Positions 44,620 through 56,686 of a stretch of DNA of 64,000 bases are shown here, piece after piece. The notes beneath the pieces were generated by a model, which saw only the letters and a list, made by a program, of their open reading frames with translations, made no database searches and was not told the origin of the DNA. Both the position numbers and the translations under genes were made by a program. Every line of letters begins with the position of its first letter. Position 1 is the first letter of the stretch. Source of the DNA: Haliclona indistincta (taxonomy: Eukaryota > Porifera > Demospongiae > Haplosclerida > Chalinidae). The DNA lies in contig OZ024785.1 in assembly GCA_964017065.1 (NCBI GenBank), positions 2,933,142 to 2,997,141 of the forward strand, in the 5' to 3' direction.

Positions 44620-46560
44620 ACTTGTCACACGAGACACAGTCAGTACTCAGTGTATCACATTTGCATGTCATGGCAAAAGATCACTTATCTCAAAGTACTC
44701 AACAAATGCTCGCGGGTATGGGCGTAGTTCCAATAACAGTGACCGAGGAGGCCCCAGCCGGTCGGCTGAGGCACTTCGTGAAAAACTGGGAGTTGATAAC
44801 CAGGGACCGTTGGGTTCTAGATACAGTCGCCGGTTACCGGCTAGAGCTCGCTGCGGATCCGAGACAGTTGCACGAGCCACACCCCCCACGGTTCAACCAG
44901 GAACAGACTCGACTATTAGAACAGGAAGTCGAGGCTCTGTGCACGAAAGGGGCAGCGATAGAACTATCGGATTCCCAAGAGGACGGGTTTCTATCCACCC
45001 TCTTCCTAGTCCCAAAAAAGGACGGCGGTCAAAGACCGGTCATCAATCTCAAGGCGCTCAACGAGTTCGTGGTAGCGCCACACTTCAAGATGGAGGGCAT
45101 ACACACACTAAAAAACCTCCTACAACCTGGAGATTGGCTAGCGAAAATAGACCTGAAGGATGCATATTTTGCCGTCCCAATTCACCCAGACAACAGGAAA
45201 CTCCTGAGATTCCGACTAGGGAACAGGACCTTCGAATTCACCTGCCTCCCCTTCGGTCTGGCTTCGGCACCATGGGTCTTTACCAAGACCCTCAGACCAG
45301 TAGCAGCTCTCGCACGAGAGTTAGGGATGCGTGTGTCAGTGATAGTCTACATAGACAGCATCCTCCTAATGGCGAAAACCAAGGAGGCATTACGGGACCA
45401 GGCAGAAGGTCTGGTCTATTTGTTACAGTGTCTGGGATTCACAATAAACACAGAGAAAACCATCATAAACCCAACACAGTCGCTAGTCTTCCTGGGTTTT
45501 ACGATCGACACGACCATGATGGAACTCAGTCTACCACCAGAGTAGATCAAGAAGATCAGGGCGGAGTCTAGAAAATTGTTAGGGGCGGAGCATGTTTTGG
45601 CTCGCTCATTAGCTCGGCTTCGACTTCTGGGGAAAATGAACGCTACGAACAGCGTTATCCCCCAGCCCCCCTGTTCTATCGCCATCTCCAGATGGACCTG
45701 TCGAGAGCTTTGAGAACAGCTGCACAGGATTACGAATCCCATCTGAGCCTCTCCCCAGACAGCAAGCTAGAACTTGCCTGGTGGGACTCAGAGATGGTGA
45801 AATGGAACGGGAGATCAATGATGATCCGAGAGCCCGACCGTGTGATAGATTCAGACGCCTCACTTCTGGGATGGGGAGCGACCTCTCAGGGAGTGAACAC
45901 GGGAGGACCGTGGTCAACACGAGAGGGGACCAAACACAAACTGTTTGGAATTGTTAGCGGCTACCCTAGCTCTGAAATCGTTCGTGAAGAACGAGACGGG
46001 TTTGTCAGTGTTGCTAAGAATAGACAACACGACAGCGGTAGCCTACATAAACAATCAAGGGGGGACGGTATCTCAAGAGCTGGTTCGCCTAACTCGAGAC
46101 CTCTGGATGTGGTGCCTCGAGAGAAACATACACATACAGGCGAGGCACCTCCCAGGCGAGCTGAATTCGATCGCCGACAGGGAATCGAGGTGCATGAGGG
46201 ATTGGTCGGACTGGAAGCTAGACAGGGTCATCTTCGACAGGATCGACCAACTATTTGGTCCACTGGAAGTGGACCTATTCGCTTCCAGACTGACACACCA
46301 GTGCCAACGCTACTTCAGCTGGCGGCCAGATCCCTCCGCGGAAGCTACAGATGTCTTTCTACAGAATTGGGCAGTCTTGAAGGGGTTTGCCAACCCACCG
46401 TGGAACTTAGTTTCGAACGTCCTGGCGCAGACCCAGAGTCAACGAGCCACAGTGATCTTACTGGCTCCAGTATGGAAAGCGCAGCTGGGGTATCCACGCC
46501 TGTTAGAGATGCTGATAGAGAAGCCACGCCTTCTTCCACGTCAGGTAGGCGTGTCGGCGC
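44529..46560 (+). pseudogene. DIRS RT-RNase H and methyltransferase-like region, multiply broken
   Basis: RT motifs are clear (LFLVPKKDGGQRPVINLKAL, KIDLKDAYFAVPI, FTCLPFGLASAPWVFTK), but the catalytic box reads YIDS in place of YxDD. An in-frame TAG follows at 45543-45545. RNase H starts in that frame (VIDSDASLLGWGA) and shifts frame near 45940 to ELLAATLALKSFV, LRIDNTTAVAYIN and HLPGELNSIADRESR. The downstream region PLEVDLFASRLTHQCQRYFS then NPPWNLVSNVLAQTQ matches the methyltransferase-like segment known from DIRS elements. Three separate lesions, one in the active site, show this copy cannot make its own RT. Confidence 0.82.
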
Positions 46561-47590
46561 AGGTAGAACCCCAGTTGGCCGTGTGGAGCATCTCAGGAAA
46601 AACCTCAGAGACCAGCACCTTTCAGTCCAAGCTACTGAGCTCGTACTCATATCATGGAGAGTTAAGACAAACAAGTCTTACGACTCACTCTTTGGGCGAT
46701 GGGATCGCTGGTGTAGTGAACGGGGTTCAGATCCCATTTCTGGTCCTGTAAGCGAAGTAGCGAACTTCCTTGCCTCCTTATACGGGGAGGGCTACCAATA
46801 CAACTCAGTCAATGCTTACAGGTCAGCCATATCATCAACGCATGATAGAGTGGATGGGGTTGACGTAGGCCAACATCCCATCATCACAAGACTGCTAAAA
46901 GGCGTGTACAATAGCAGACCTCCAATACCGAGGTATTCAAGTACATGGGATGTACAAACAGTATTAAACCACATTGAGACCCTGGGTCCCACTGCAAACC
47001 TCTCTTTGAAAGCTCTGACTTTGAAGACAGTGTTCTTACTAGCAATTACACGCCCCTCAAGGTCGACCGACCTGAGCTCGCTGGATGTATCAAGAATCCA
47101 ATCGCGTTCAGATGGGTTATCCTTCATACCAAATTCTCTAGCGAAACAGTCGAGACAGGGAAAGTCAGTCGAAGCATTCTTTTTCCCCTCATTCCCAACA
47201 AATATTAATTTGTGTCCAGTGAATACCCTGAGGGTATACAGAGAGAAAACAACCCCTCTGCGTCACGGGGAGACAAGGGTGTTTATTTCGTTTATTAAAC
47301 CACATAAGGCTGTCACTTCTAGCACTATAGCTAGGTGGCTAAGAGTAACCCTGGAGGAGGCAGGAATTAACTCATCTATATTTGGAGCTCACTCCACTCG
47401 AGGAGCTTCAGCATCAACAGCCTTTAAGGCAGGTATTACAGTGAACGACATACTCAAATCAGCAAACTGGAGTTCTGAATCAGTATTCCAAAGATTTTAC
47501 CACAAGGAAGTGGACCAAGCAGCATACAGTAGAGCCGTAATCAACCAGAATAGCTCGAAGAAAGCTACAAACAACACAGTTGATGTGTGA
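46560..47590 (+). CDS. DIRS tyrosine recombinase
   Basis: An open frame to TGA at 47588-47590 contains a core-binding part (YDSLFGRWDRWCSERGSDPI, ANFLASLYGEGYQYNSVNAY) and a catalytic part with Arg (AITRPSRSTDL), HSTR (FGAHSTRGASAS) and a Tyr candidate in FQRFYHKEV. It would act on the circular DNA intermediate. The upstream border is unclear because the frame continues back into the out-of-frame RNase H region. This is the only DIRS frame here without a visible break. Confidence 0.75.
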
Positions 47591-47952
47591 TACTGAGCCT
47601 TCTGAAATATAATTATCAGAATGGCTAAGACCACGACAGTGGTTGAATGCTATTCTGGATTATATGAAGAAGGCGAAGTTGAGCACATCAACGATCCACA
47701 CCCACCCTCCCAAGAAAGTGGAGACGCTAATCAAAAGGCCGACGAAAATGGCGGGATAGTGGCCTTATATAGGTGGAGAGCAAGTGGGCGGATGGGAAGC
47801 GCAAAAGCTATGAATCTATTATTAACAAAGCTTCAAATTAGCTATTGATCTAAGGAAACTGGCCAAACACAGTTGATGTGCTCAAATTCGCCTTCTTCAT
47901 ATAATCCAGAATAGCATTCAACCACTGTCGTGGTCTTAGCCATTCTGACAAT

Positions 47953-49207
47953 TTAAGGTGGCGGGTGGGGTATTTAATATTCATGAAATTCATCAGTTGT
48001 TCTCAGTAAACATTGACAGGCCTGCATGCATTGAATAATGTTTAGTCTAGTCACGTGTTATGATACGCGGGGGAAACTCATCTCAAACAACTCAATTCAT
48101 TGTGCAGCTAGCGGCGCGCGCTTGCATAATCGATTCTTGCATTTTCTTACCTTAAGTCTATGACGAAAGTGTGGTGATCTTAGTTACTCAGGCTTTTAAT
48201 GCACAACACCAAGCTCTACAATCCTACATATTATTTTGGCTATAGCTTTTTTCATTTTAAAATAAATGCTAAATTTATTACAGTAATCAATAGTTATACA
48301 ACACTAAGATGTAGGGAAATAAAAGAGAAAAAAAAAATAAATAAACCAAAGAAAAAAAAACACCAAAAGACAAACTTAAGTAAGATTTACACTAAGGTGA
48401 ACACAAAATAAACAAACTTAAACAACAAAGCACAAAAAAGGAACATGAAAAGAAAAGAAAACAAATAATGATCAACAATTCAAGTACCAAATAACGTGTC
48501 CAAAAGTGGTGGTAGGGTGCTTCGAATGAGTATACTATTTCCTCGCTGAATTGTCACGGACAGTCTTTGAAGTAAAAACGAAAATGAACGTGCTTCTCCA
48601 CTATAGTTCATAATACGGCGGCCTAAATCACGGACGAGAGACCAAGACTTAGGACCAATCGCCCCCAATGATTCAATTGCTAGGGGTACAAAGTGATATG
48701 AATGGCTCAGCTGACAATATTTTGACTCTTTTCTCACTTCAGCACCGGCCGCAACCGCCCCAGAACTTGTAACAGCCACTGCCCTGTATGAAGATGCTAA
48801 TGAATCTACAACAGTGGCATCCCAAACCAAAGGCTTGGGATGCCACTGTAATTGACAGTAATTTACAGTAATTGACTTAATTAAGTATATAAATTATGAT
48901 AACTTTGTTTGTGTACATTCAATCGCAAAAAAAGCATACGTAACTTTCTTAGTATCAATCATCTCTTCTAGCAAGCAAAAGTATAGTAGAGTAGAATGAT
49001 CAATGCTACTAAAAAGGTAAGAATACACTCTGAACTTTAGAGGCTTGTAACTTTGTGAATATTCATTACTTATAGATCTTGCCAGGAGAATACATTCTCC
49101 TTTGAATGCATTTCAAAATTAAATGAAAACAAATTAAAAATTGCATTTATAGAACATCAGAAAATGTTGATTGAAATAACAGGAAATTTGTATACCCGCC
49201 ACCTTAA
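47953..49207. mobile_element. Element with TTAAGGTGGCGGGT ends carrying a LINE-like fragment
   Basis: The inverted ends TTAAGGTGGCGGGT and ACCCGCCACCTTAA enclose 1.25 kb of AT-rich sequence. A minus-strand frame (48480-48830) lies inside. The element is inserted between the DIRS right end and the outer inverted repeat. Confidence 0.6.
48480..48830 (-). pseudogene. LINE-like C-terminal fragment
   Basis: The 116-codon frame contains SYHFVPLAIESLGAIGPKSW, DLGRRI and LLQRLSVTIQRGNS, a block found at the end of some invertebrate retroelement polyproteins. The same block occurs at 54198-54410. No upstream RT is present. Confidence 0.55.
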
Positions 49208-49440
49208 GTAATTGACGGTTTTAAAAGGTATAGGAAGAGGATTCTGCATTTGTCAGTTGCACATTGTCGCAGCAAGCTGGTGATGTAGGGATACTTGGGA
49301 CTTTTACATTTGCAAGCATTATTCCATCTTGTTCCTTCACTTTTTCAAGCATCATCCCATCTTGTTCCTTTACTTTTGCAAGCATCCTTACACTTTTTAG
49401 TTTTCTTTTATTAAAAGTTTTTACTTTACTTTACAAATAG
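49205..49440. repeat. Outer inverted repeat around the DIRS element, right
   Basis: Text including GATGTAGGGATACTTGG, GCAAGCATTATTCCATCTTG and TTTTATTAAAAGTTTTTAC mirrors 39375-39560. It ends about 20 bases before the TM exon of gene 4. Confidence 0.65.
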
Positions 49441-49460
49441 TTCTTGTTATTCCTACACAG

Positions 49461-49795
49461 TGACTGAGAATGTCAACAACAACACAATCATTCTGACTTC
49501 CTCCATTGCTACTGGACTACTGTTGCTGTTTATGATATCAATTGTGGTCATCACAACTACTTTAACAATTGTTCGACTAAAGCAAACTAGAGGTAATGTC
49601 TTTTTGCATTGTAAACACGGTTACCAATTCAAAACAGTAGGAGGTGCTGCAGGTGTTACCGACCATGTTCCAGTTGATGATAATCCTGCTTACATCACAA
49701 TGAAGAGGATCACCTTGAACAAGAACACTGCTTATGAGACTGTTAATATAAATGAGACTATCAATACAAGTGCAGTTTATGAAACTGTATATTAG
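49461..49795 (+). CDS. Receptor gene 4, 3' part: TM exon and ITSM/NPxY tail exon
   Basis: Exon 49461-49592 encodes a TM helix (TSSIATGLLLLFMISIVVIT) after TENVNNNT. Exon 49653-49795 encodes VPVDDNPAYITM, NTAYETVN and SAVYETVY, ending in TAG. The pair is very close to 58293-58633 of gene 6. The acceptor phase (1) matches the linker exon that ends at 37456. NPAY fits PTB-domain binding, YITM fits a PI3K-type YxxM motif, and TAYETV fits the TxYxxV/I ITSM consensus. These readings come from motif knowledge and are not tested here. Confidence 0.72.
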
Positions 49796-50085
49796 AAGTG
49801 ACTGTTTAATTTGGGTTTTTAACATTCTTATTCAGCAGTCATTGTGCTTCCAAATGATCATATTATCACAGTTTTCAAAGGTTGTTTGAAGATCCATTTC
49901 TCTAGGAATCTACCCTTTCTTGCATAATGAGAAAGAATCAGTTGTTGATACACACTCATATCTCCTGCCCATTCACAGCAGCTAATCACTTCTTGATACA
50001 GTAAAATTACCAATCCATGTAACTACATCAGATCTGGCTATCAAGATGCATCCATAGTGACCCCCATGCCCAGTAAATGCTACAG
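49796..50085. other. 3' UTR or spacer downstream of gene 4
   Basis: AT-rich sequence related to 55685-55975, 58634-58830 and 61764-61980 (motifs TTTCTCYAYGAATC and CACTYCTTGATACAGTAAA). It is part of the unit that repeats along the array and has no separate gene. Confidence 0.5.
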
Positions 50086-51392
<1,307 letters not shown>

Positions 51393-51419
51393 AATTTTTC
51401 AAAATAGTAATACATGTAC

Positions 51420-51601
51420 AGGATTTATTTATTGTTATCAACCAGATGTTAACATAGCTCATGATCTATGGTTCATGAAATCTACAGTTAGGAAAACAGT
51501 TATGTTTACTTAGCTCAATACGTAGGAGGATAAGGGACAAGCCCCTCCTCCTCTGTGTTTGTACATGTTTGCATTTTCTTGAACTCAAGTTGACAGCAGC
51601 C
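51420..51601 (+). promoter_or_regulatory. Conserved 5' block upstream of gene 5
   Basis: The block runs from TTATCAACCAGATGTTAAC through CTACAGTTAGGAAAACAGTT, ATGTTTACTTAGCTCAATAC and GTAGGAGGATAAGGGACAAG to the ATG. The same block, with few changes, precedes genes 6, 7 and 8. Conservation outside exons at a fixed place suggests a promoter or 5' UTR, though recent duplication could also explain it. Confidence 0.55.
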
Positions 51602-54586
51602 ATGTACACGGTGTTCCTCTGCTTCTTGATCGTGAGTACAACTACTAGCCATAGTTCAGCTGCTGGTAATTACTATTAATGGAGTGAGACAAGGTCTTGT
51701 AATTTCTTCTCTAGCACTCACAGAGGGTCAAGTGTCAGTGAGTGCACTAGGTGGAGAGAATGCTCTGTTCCACTGTAATGGTAGTGGAGTGGTCATTCAG
51801 TGGATTGCTGATGGATTGTATGTGACTGGAACAGATCCTGTCATTGTGGATCGAGGAATCTCTGCTGTTTCATTAATATCATCAGGCATAGCACAGTCCA
51901 CTCTCACTGTACCAGCAACACTAGTGAACAATGGCACTACTGTACAGTGTGTGATCTATCCTGGTGAGGTGACCAGCAACACTGCTACACTGACTGTTCT
52001 CCCTATACCTGGTGAGCTGTACAGGACTAATGTACTGATAACATATCATACTATCCTATATTGTACAGGTATTGGACAGGTTCGTAATGTCAGGTTCACT
52101 TCATCACTCAGTGACGTACAGTGGGACCCTCCATTGTCTGCTCTGAGTGGTCTCATGTATGAGGTCACTACGATGGACATGAATACTGGTCAAATTGTTG
52201 TCAATGAAACTACTAACAACACTTTTTGCCCACTACCTCCTCTTCAGTTTTGTCAGAACTATATTGTTAATGTGACAGCATTCTCATCTCAGCAACAAGG
52301 TGATAGTGTGGTTACTGACCTGAGACCACCAGGAAGTGAGTGTGTTGGTTGTTGGTTATACAGTGTGAGTTGATAATGATTTTCATTTTATAGGTACTAT
52401 CGATTAAAAACTATATTGTCACAAGAGCTTGTCTTCAGAGAACCTTCAATTGTAGAATTCCTTGTCACACCATATGTGTAATAGTATGTTAGATCCAGCA
52501 GATGTAACTTTTAAATTAATATTATTCTTTTTCCAGGTATCAGGTTCCCTTGTCCTGATCAGAGACTAACAGCTCAGTCGTACCCTCAATCCAACACATC
52601 TGATATCACTAACCATCCTGAGCTAGTGATAATGAGCAGTGGAGATATTGTATACTCCATCACTACTGGTATTGAGAGGAAGCAACACTACATAGCTACT
52701 ATCAGCCTCATTGGTAATGAAGGGATTGTACAAGAATTGAATTTAACATTCAGTGAGTTAGTCTTGTATTACAATACTATTATTTTTGATGATGATAATC
52801 ATGATAAAGGTACGTTTGATGTTCAAGACTGTGATGTATCCAGTGACCAGCACACTAGCTCCATTCTAGTGGAGTGTACATTTGTCATCAATTCAACAGC
52901 ACCAGGGATTGTAGTGATACAAGATGACCAGAGTCAATATACCATCAACAAGACACTGCAGAGACTGCTGCAGGATAGTGATAAAGGATCTGTCAACATT
53001 ACTGGTCTACCAGCAGGAGAGTATAGTGTGAGAGTGTATGACAACAGTCCAGCTACTGACAGCACTAGTGCTGCATATCAGTATTCTCAGTTAATACACA
53101 TTATGGAACTACCTTGTCCTTATCCTTCAAGCATCATTTCATCTATCATACTCCCATCAGGTATGTCATGTATAGTGCTGTACACCTACTAATACAATCA
53201 TGATGGATTAATGGTTTTTCTTTTTAGAATTTTCAACAAGTTTTTTGATGCATTCAAGTTCCTTCTTGTTTAGCAACAGTGTCACTCCTAGTGTGGTGCT
53301 TGAGACAACAACAGGTTATTCAGCTAATAATAGTCCATGTCACTACTTTTGTATGCTGTGCTGCTTTGTGGATCATTGTTTATGCAATTCTAGTCCAACA
53401 GAGAGTTTGTTTGTGCATATCATGATACAGTACACACGATTGTCTCTCTCTATTAGGGAGTCACGGTATTAGGGAGTCACGGTAGTGCCTCCCTATGTAG
53501 GGATGAACGAGAAAACAAGATGGCGGCTACATACAATGTATTAGCGTTCAAACGCTGATATTTCGCCTGATGATGAATTCTATACGTCCAAAGACACTTA
53601 GATCTGCTCTCTGGCATTGCCCCATCTTACAGTAGCAAGGAGATTGCTCGAAATTGTTGCTAAAGTGACGAACCTGGAAACGGTGAAAATCGAGTTTCGT
53701 CATCTTCGTTTTCTTCTTTCTTCCACTCGCCTAGCACCTTTACGTGAGCAGTGCCGAGATCAAAACACCCACGAAGAGTCGTGAAATTCTCCTGGCATGT
53801 GCCTTTTGAACTTAGTTTTTAGCGAAACGACGATATAAATTTGACGAGTTCACGATCACGAACAGGTGTCAGCTAAGTGTTTGACGCCATTATTGTGTAT
53901 TATCATCGTTCTGCTGCTTGCCAGATAGTATCACCGCCATACAGAAATTTCTAAACCAGAGTGGGCGGGGCTCGTATGCAGTTCATGCATGAATGCATGA
54001 GCTAGTTTTAGTATTTAGGAATAACATAAGCTACAAGTTAAAAAGCAATTATCAACAACAGCAAACCAAACCAATGGTGGAAACAAAGAGATACATGATC
54101 TTGGAGATTTCGAACTGCACCAAAAATTTGATGAAAAAGAAAAAAGGACACAAAACAAGAAAATAAAATAAAGTACCACCAACTAGCCCTGTCGTACTTG
54201 TTTTCACCCATAGCCATTGAGTCGCTTGGTGCAGTTGGACCAAAGTCCTGGGACTTCTTGGTGGACCTTGGTCGCCGTATCAAAATGTACAGCGGTGAAA
54301 ACAAAGCATTTTCGTACCTTATTCAAAGACTATCGGTGGCAGTCCAACGTGGCAATGCAACTTTAGTGCGGGGCACTTTGCCTTCACTAACTGTAGATTT
54401 GTTTTCTTAATTATTTTTATTGTTTGCTTTTGTTTTTGTTTGCTTTTTGGTTTGTTTTTTGTTTTTTTTTGTTTTTTTTGTTGTTGTTTTTTTTTTCTCT
54501 TGCTTACCTCTGTTAGTTTAGTTGTTTTCTTTGTTTCCCTTTCCTTACACCTTAGTGTTATTATGTATCCTGTTCAAAATTGCTTG

Positions 54587-54617
<31 letters not shown>

Positions 54618-55684
54618 AAAAAATAAATAAATAAAATAAAAAGATTTCTAACGAAATCAAAAGGATGTAAGGATAAAGAAATCTGCTACTGGTCCACAAT
54701 GTAAACCAACAAGGAGCAAGTATGGAATGGTAACACGATTGACTTGCTAACAGACCATAGATCCCTACATCAGTGGCTGTACATAAGATTTTGATTTTGA
54801 TACAAGCTGAATTCATGTCAGGTGTCAGTCAACAGCAACTAGCTGAACTGCTATAGTCAGCCACAGCAGCCACTGATGTAGTATTAGACACTAGTACCAT
54901 TACCACCGTATTAGAGACACTAGTAACCTTCCACCCCTGCTCGCTGGCACAAAGCTTCTTTGTGAAAGGATGAGTAAGTGAGAAAGGTAGCAGGAGTAAC
55001 CTGAGATCTGGTAAAATCAGCAATTAAGGTGTCTTTAAATTCTGGTTCAAGGGATAATTGCGACACCACCTCGTCCCATTGTACCTCTAACTTTCTTTTT
55101 TCAGAACTACGCGTATGCGTACTCTCACTCATGACTGAAAAAGAGGAGCAGGAGGAGCAAAGGTCCGGGATCTATGGTCTGTTAGCAAGTCAATCGTGTT
55201 ACCATTCCATACTTGCTCCTTGTTGGTTTACATTGTGGACCAGTAGCAGATTTCTTTATCCCTACATCCTTTTGATTTCGTTAGAAATCTTTTTATTTTC
55301 TTGTTACATATATTGGATACTTTAACATCAGAATGATATTTATAATGATTGATATACATGCAGATATTTCCATCTCTGTCATCATTGTTGGACCATTGTT
55401 AGCGCTGCTTGTGATACTGATTGTGGTCTTCACTACTATAGTGTGTGCTGCACGTGCTGTTACTATTAGAAGAAATCAACTCATCATTGGTATCTAATGA
55501 ATAAGTATTTAATTAACACATTAAATAATTTCTAGCTGCAGGTGTTATTGATCATGTTCCAGTTGATGATAATCCTGCTTACATCACAATGAAGAGGATC
55601 ACCTTGAACAAGAACACTGCTTATGAGACTGTTAATATAAATGAGACTATCAATACTAGTGCAGTTTATGAGACTGTGTTATAA
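51602..55684 (+). CDS. Receptor gene 5: Ig-FN3 receptor, open if exon 4 is skipped
   Basis: The exons are 51602-51665, 51715-52011, 52069-52335, 52537-52752, 52810-53160, 53228-53314, 55364-55489 and 55542-55684. The usual exon 4 (52394 onward) has lost one base and meets TAA at once. Exon 5 has also lost one base (GGTTCCCTTGTCC against GGTTCCCCATGTCC in gene 2). Joining exon 3 directly to exon 5 restores one frame of 1551 nt (516 aa). Domains are signal peptide, Ig with VIQWIADG, FN3, a shortened second FN3-like domain, the VQDCDVSS domain, a linker, a TM (VGPLLALLVILIVVFTTIVC) and a tail with NPAYITM, TAYETV and AVYETV. A foldback element enlarges intron 6 of this model. Confidence 0.65.
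53455..55305. mobile_element. Foldback element, copy 3, in an intron of gene 5
   Basis: It begins with a duplicated TTAGGGAGTCACGGTA, continues as in copy 1 (AACGAGAAAACAAGATGGCG) and ends in a hairpin with arms at 54638-54780 and 55165-55305. Between the arms lies extra sequence, with a minus-strand frame of 70 codons (54920-55132) that I do not recognise. Poly-T and AAT repeats occur near 54420-54640. Confidence 0.7.
54198..54410 (+). pseudogene. LINE-like C-terminal fragment within foldback copy 3
   Basis: The frame starts MFSPIAIESLGAVGPKSWDF and contains LIQRLSVAVQRGNATLVRGT, the same block as 48480-48830. It lies just before poly-T-rich text, as would be expected of a retroelement 3' end. 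Confidence 0.5.
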
Positions 55685-56252
55685 GTGACTGTTAACACAA
55701 ATCATTAGAAAAACTAATTTCACTCTGGGTTCTTATGAAAGAGAGCATGCTGTTATAGTTCCGTAGAATAATCACAATTTTCAAAGCTTGATTGAAAATC
55801 TATTTCTCCATGAATCAGCACCTACTTTGCACAATAATAAAGAACCCACTTGTCAATAGCTTAATCACAGCAGCTAATCACTCCTTGATACAGTAAACTT
55901 ACAGTCAACATGTAACTACATCAGATGCTGTCTCATAACCATGCCCAGTAACTACTACAGGAATTCAACCTGCATCAGCTGTGAACAATTGACAAATGAC
56001 ACAAGTATGTTCATACTGTCTCCTTTAGCAGAATCATCAACAACTAAACAGCTAATGTTGTCAGTAATCACTTCAGAGAAACAACTCACACCAGTAGTAA
56101 ATAGACCTGATTAGGCAGCTTTATAAACAACACCGAAATTTAATCTAAATCTGTGTAAGCAACTAAATCCACAGGCAATGATCAATACCTAGAGTATGTG
56201 CGTGTGACACTGTGTGGGTGTGTGGAAATGATTAATTTTGTCTTTTTAACAG
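55685..56252. other. Spacer after gene 5 with decayed alternative-tail sequence
   Basis: The text near 55960 (GAATTCAACCTGCATCAGCT) matches the exon at 50086 but reaches TGA after ten codons. The Pro-rich exon (50625 type) is missing. No other feature is supported. Confidence 0.45.
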
Positions 56253-56467
56253 AAGGATGTACCACCATCTGATCCAGCTGAAGAGGTAAGGCTTTGCATC
56301 AATAACAACACTACTTTGTACATGTGATGTTACAGTCTTGATTTATTGTGCTGCTGTATAATAGTAGTATTCCTCTTCTACATGTTCAGGATGAAGAGAC
56401 TTATCTTACTACTATGGGAAAGGAAGTGTCTAAGAAATCCAAGACTCTACCATATTTTGTCAAATAG
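56253..56467 (+). CDS. Alternative-tail exon pair downstream of gene 5
   Basis: Exon 56253-56285 (KDVPPSDPAEE, phase 0 to 0) and exon 56390-56467 (DEETYLTTMGKEVSKKSK, ending LPYFVK and TAG) are both intact with good splice sites. With the upstream alternative exons decayed, it is unclear how they would be used. They may be relics of an ancestral long tail or be joined to another transcript. Confidence 0.35.
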
Positions 56468-56511
56468 AATTAAAAAAAATAGAATACACCATAATACATG
56501 TACAGGATTTA

Positions 56512-56686
56512 TTTATTGTTATCAACCAGATATTAACATAGCTCATGATCTATGGTTCATGTAATCTACAGTTAGGAAAACAGTTATGTTTACTTAGTTC
56601 AATACGTAGGAGGATAAGGGTCAAGACCATCTTCCTCTGTGTTTGTACATGTATGCATTTTTCTTGAATTCAAGCTGACAGCAGCC
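56512..56686 (+). promoter_or_regulatory. Conserved 5' block upstream of gene 6
   Basis: A close copy of the block at 51420-51601 (TTATCAACCAGATATTAACA, CTACAGTTAGGAAAACAGTT, GTAGGAGGATAAGGGTCAAG), ending at the start codon. Confidence 0.55.

Larger units (their letters stand above)
39643..47880 (+). mobile_element. DIRS1-like retrotransposon, interrupted and inactive
   Basis: Inverted terminal repeats are seen at 39670-39825 and 47741-47880 (GGCCAGTTTCCTTAGATCAA, then TAGCTAATTTGAAGC, against the reverse complement). The internal complementary region at 47572-47615 mirrors the outermost left sequence (TTATATTTCAGAAGGCTCAG). Gag, RT-RNase H, a methyltransferase-like region and a tyrosine recombinase follow in DIRS order. 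The Gag region is split by about 3.8 kb of later insertions, and the RT has several lesions. Confidence 0.82.

Noticed and set aside
44483..45571. Long plus-strand frame of 362 codons overlapping the DIRS RT
   Set aside because: It is a shadow of the RT frame at 44529-45545, which carries all the RT motifs. The shadow is Arg/Ser/Pro-rich with no domain.
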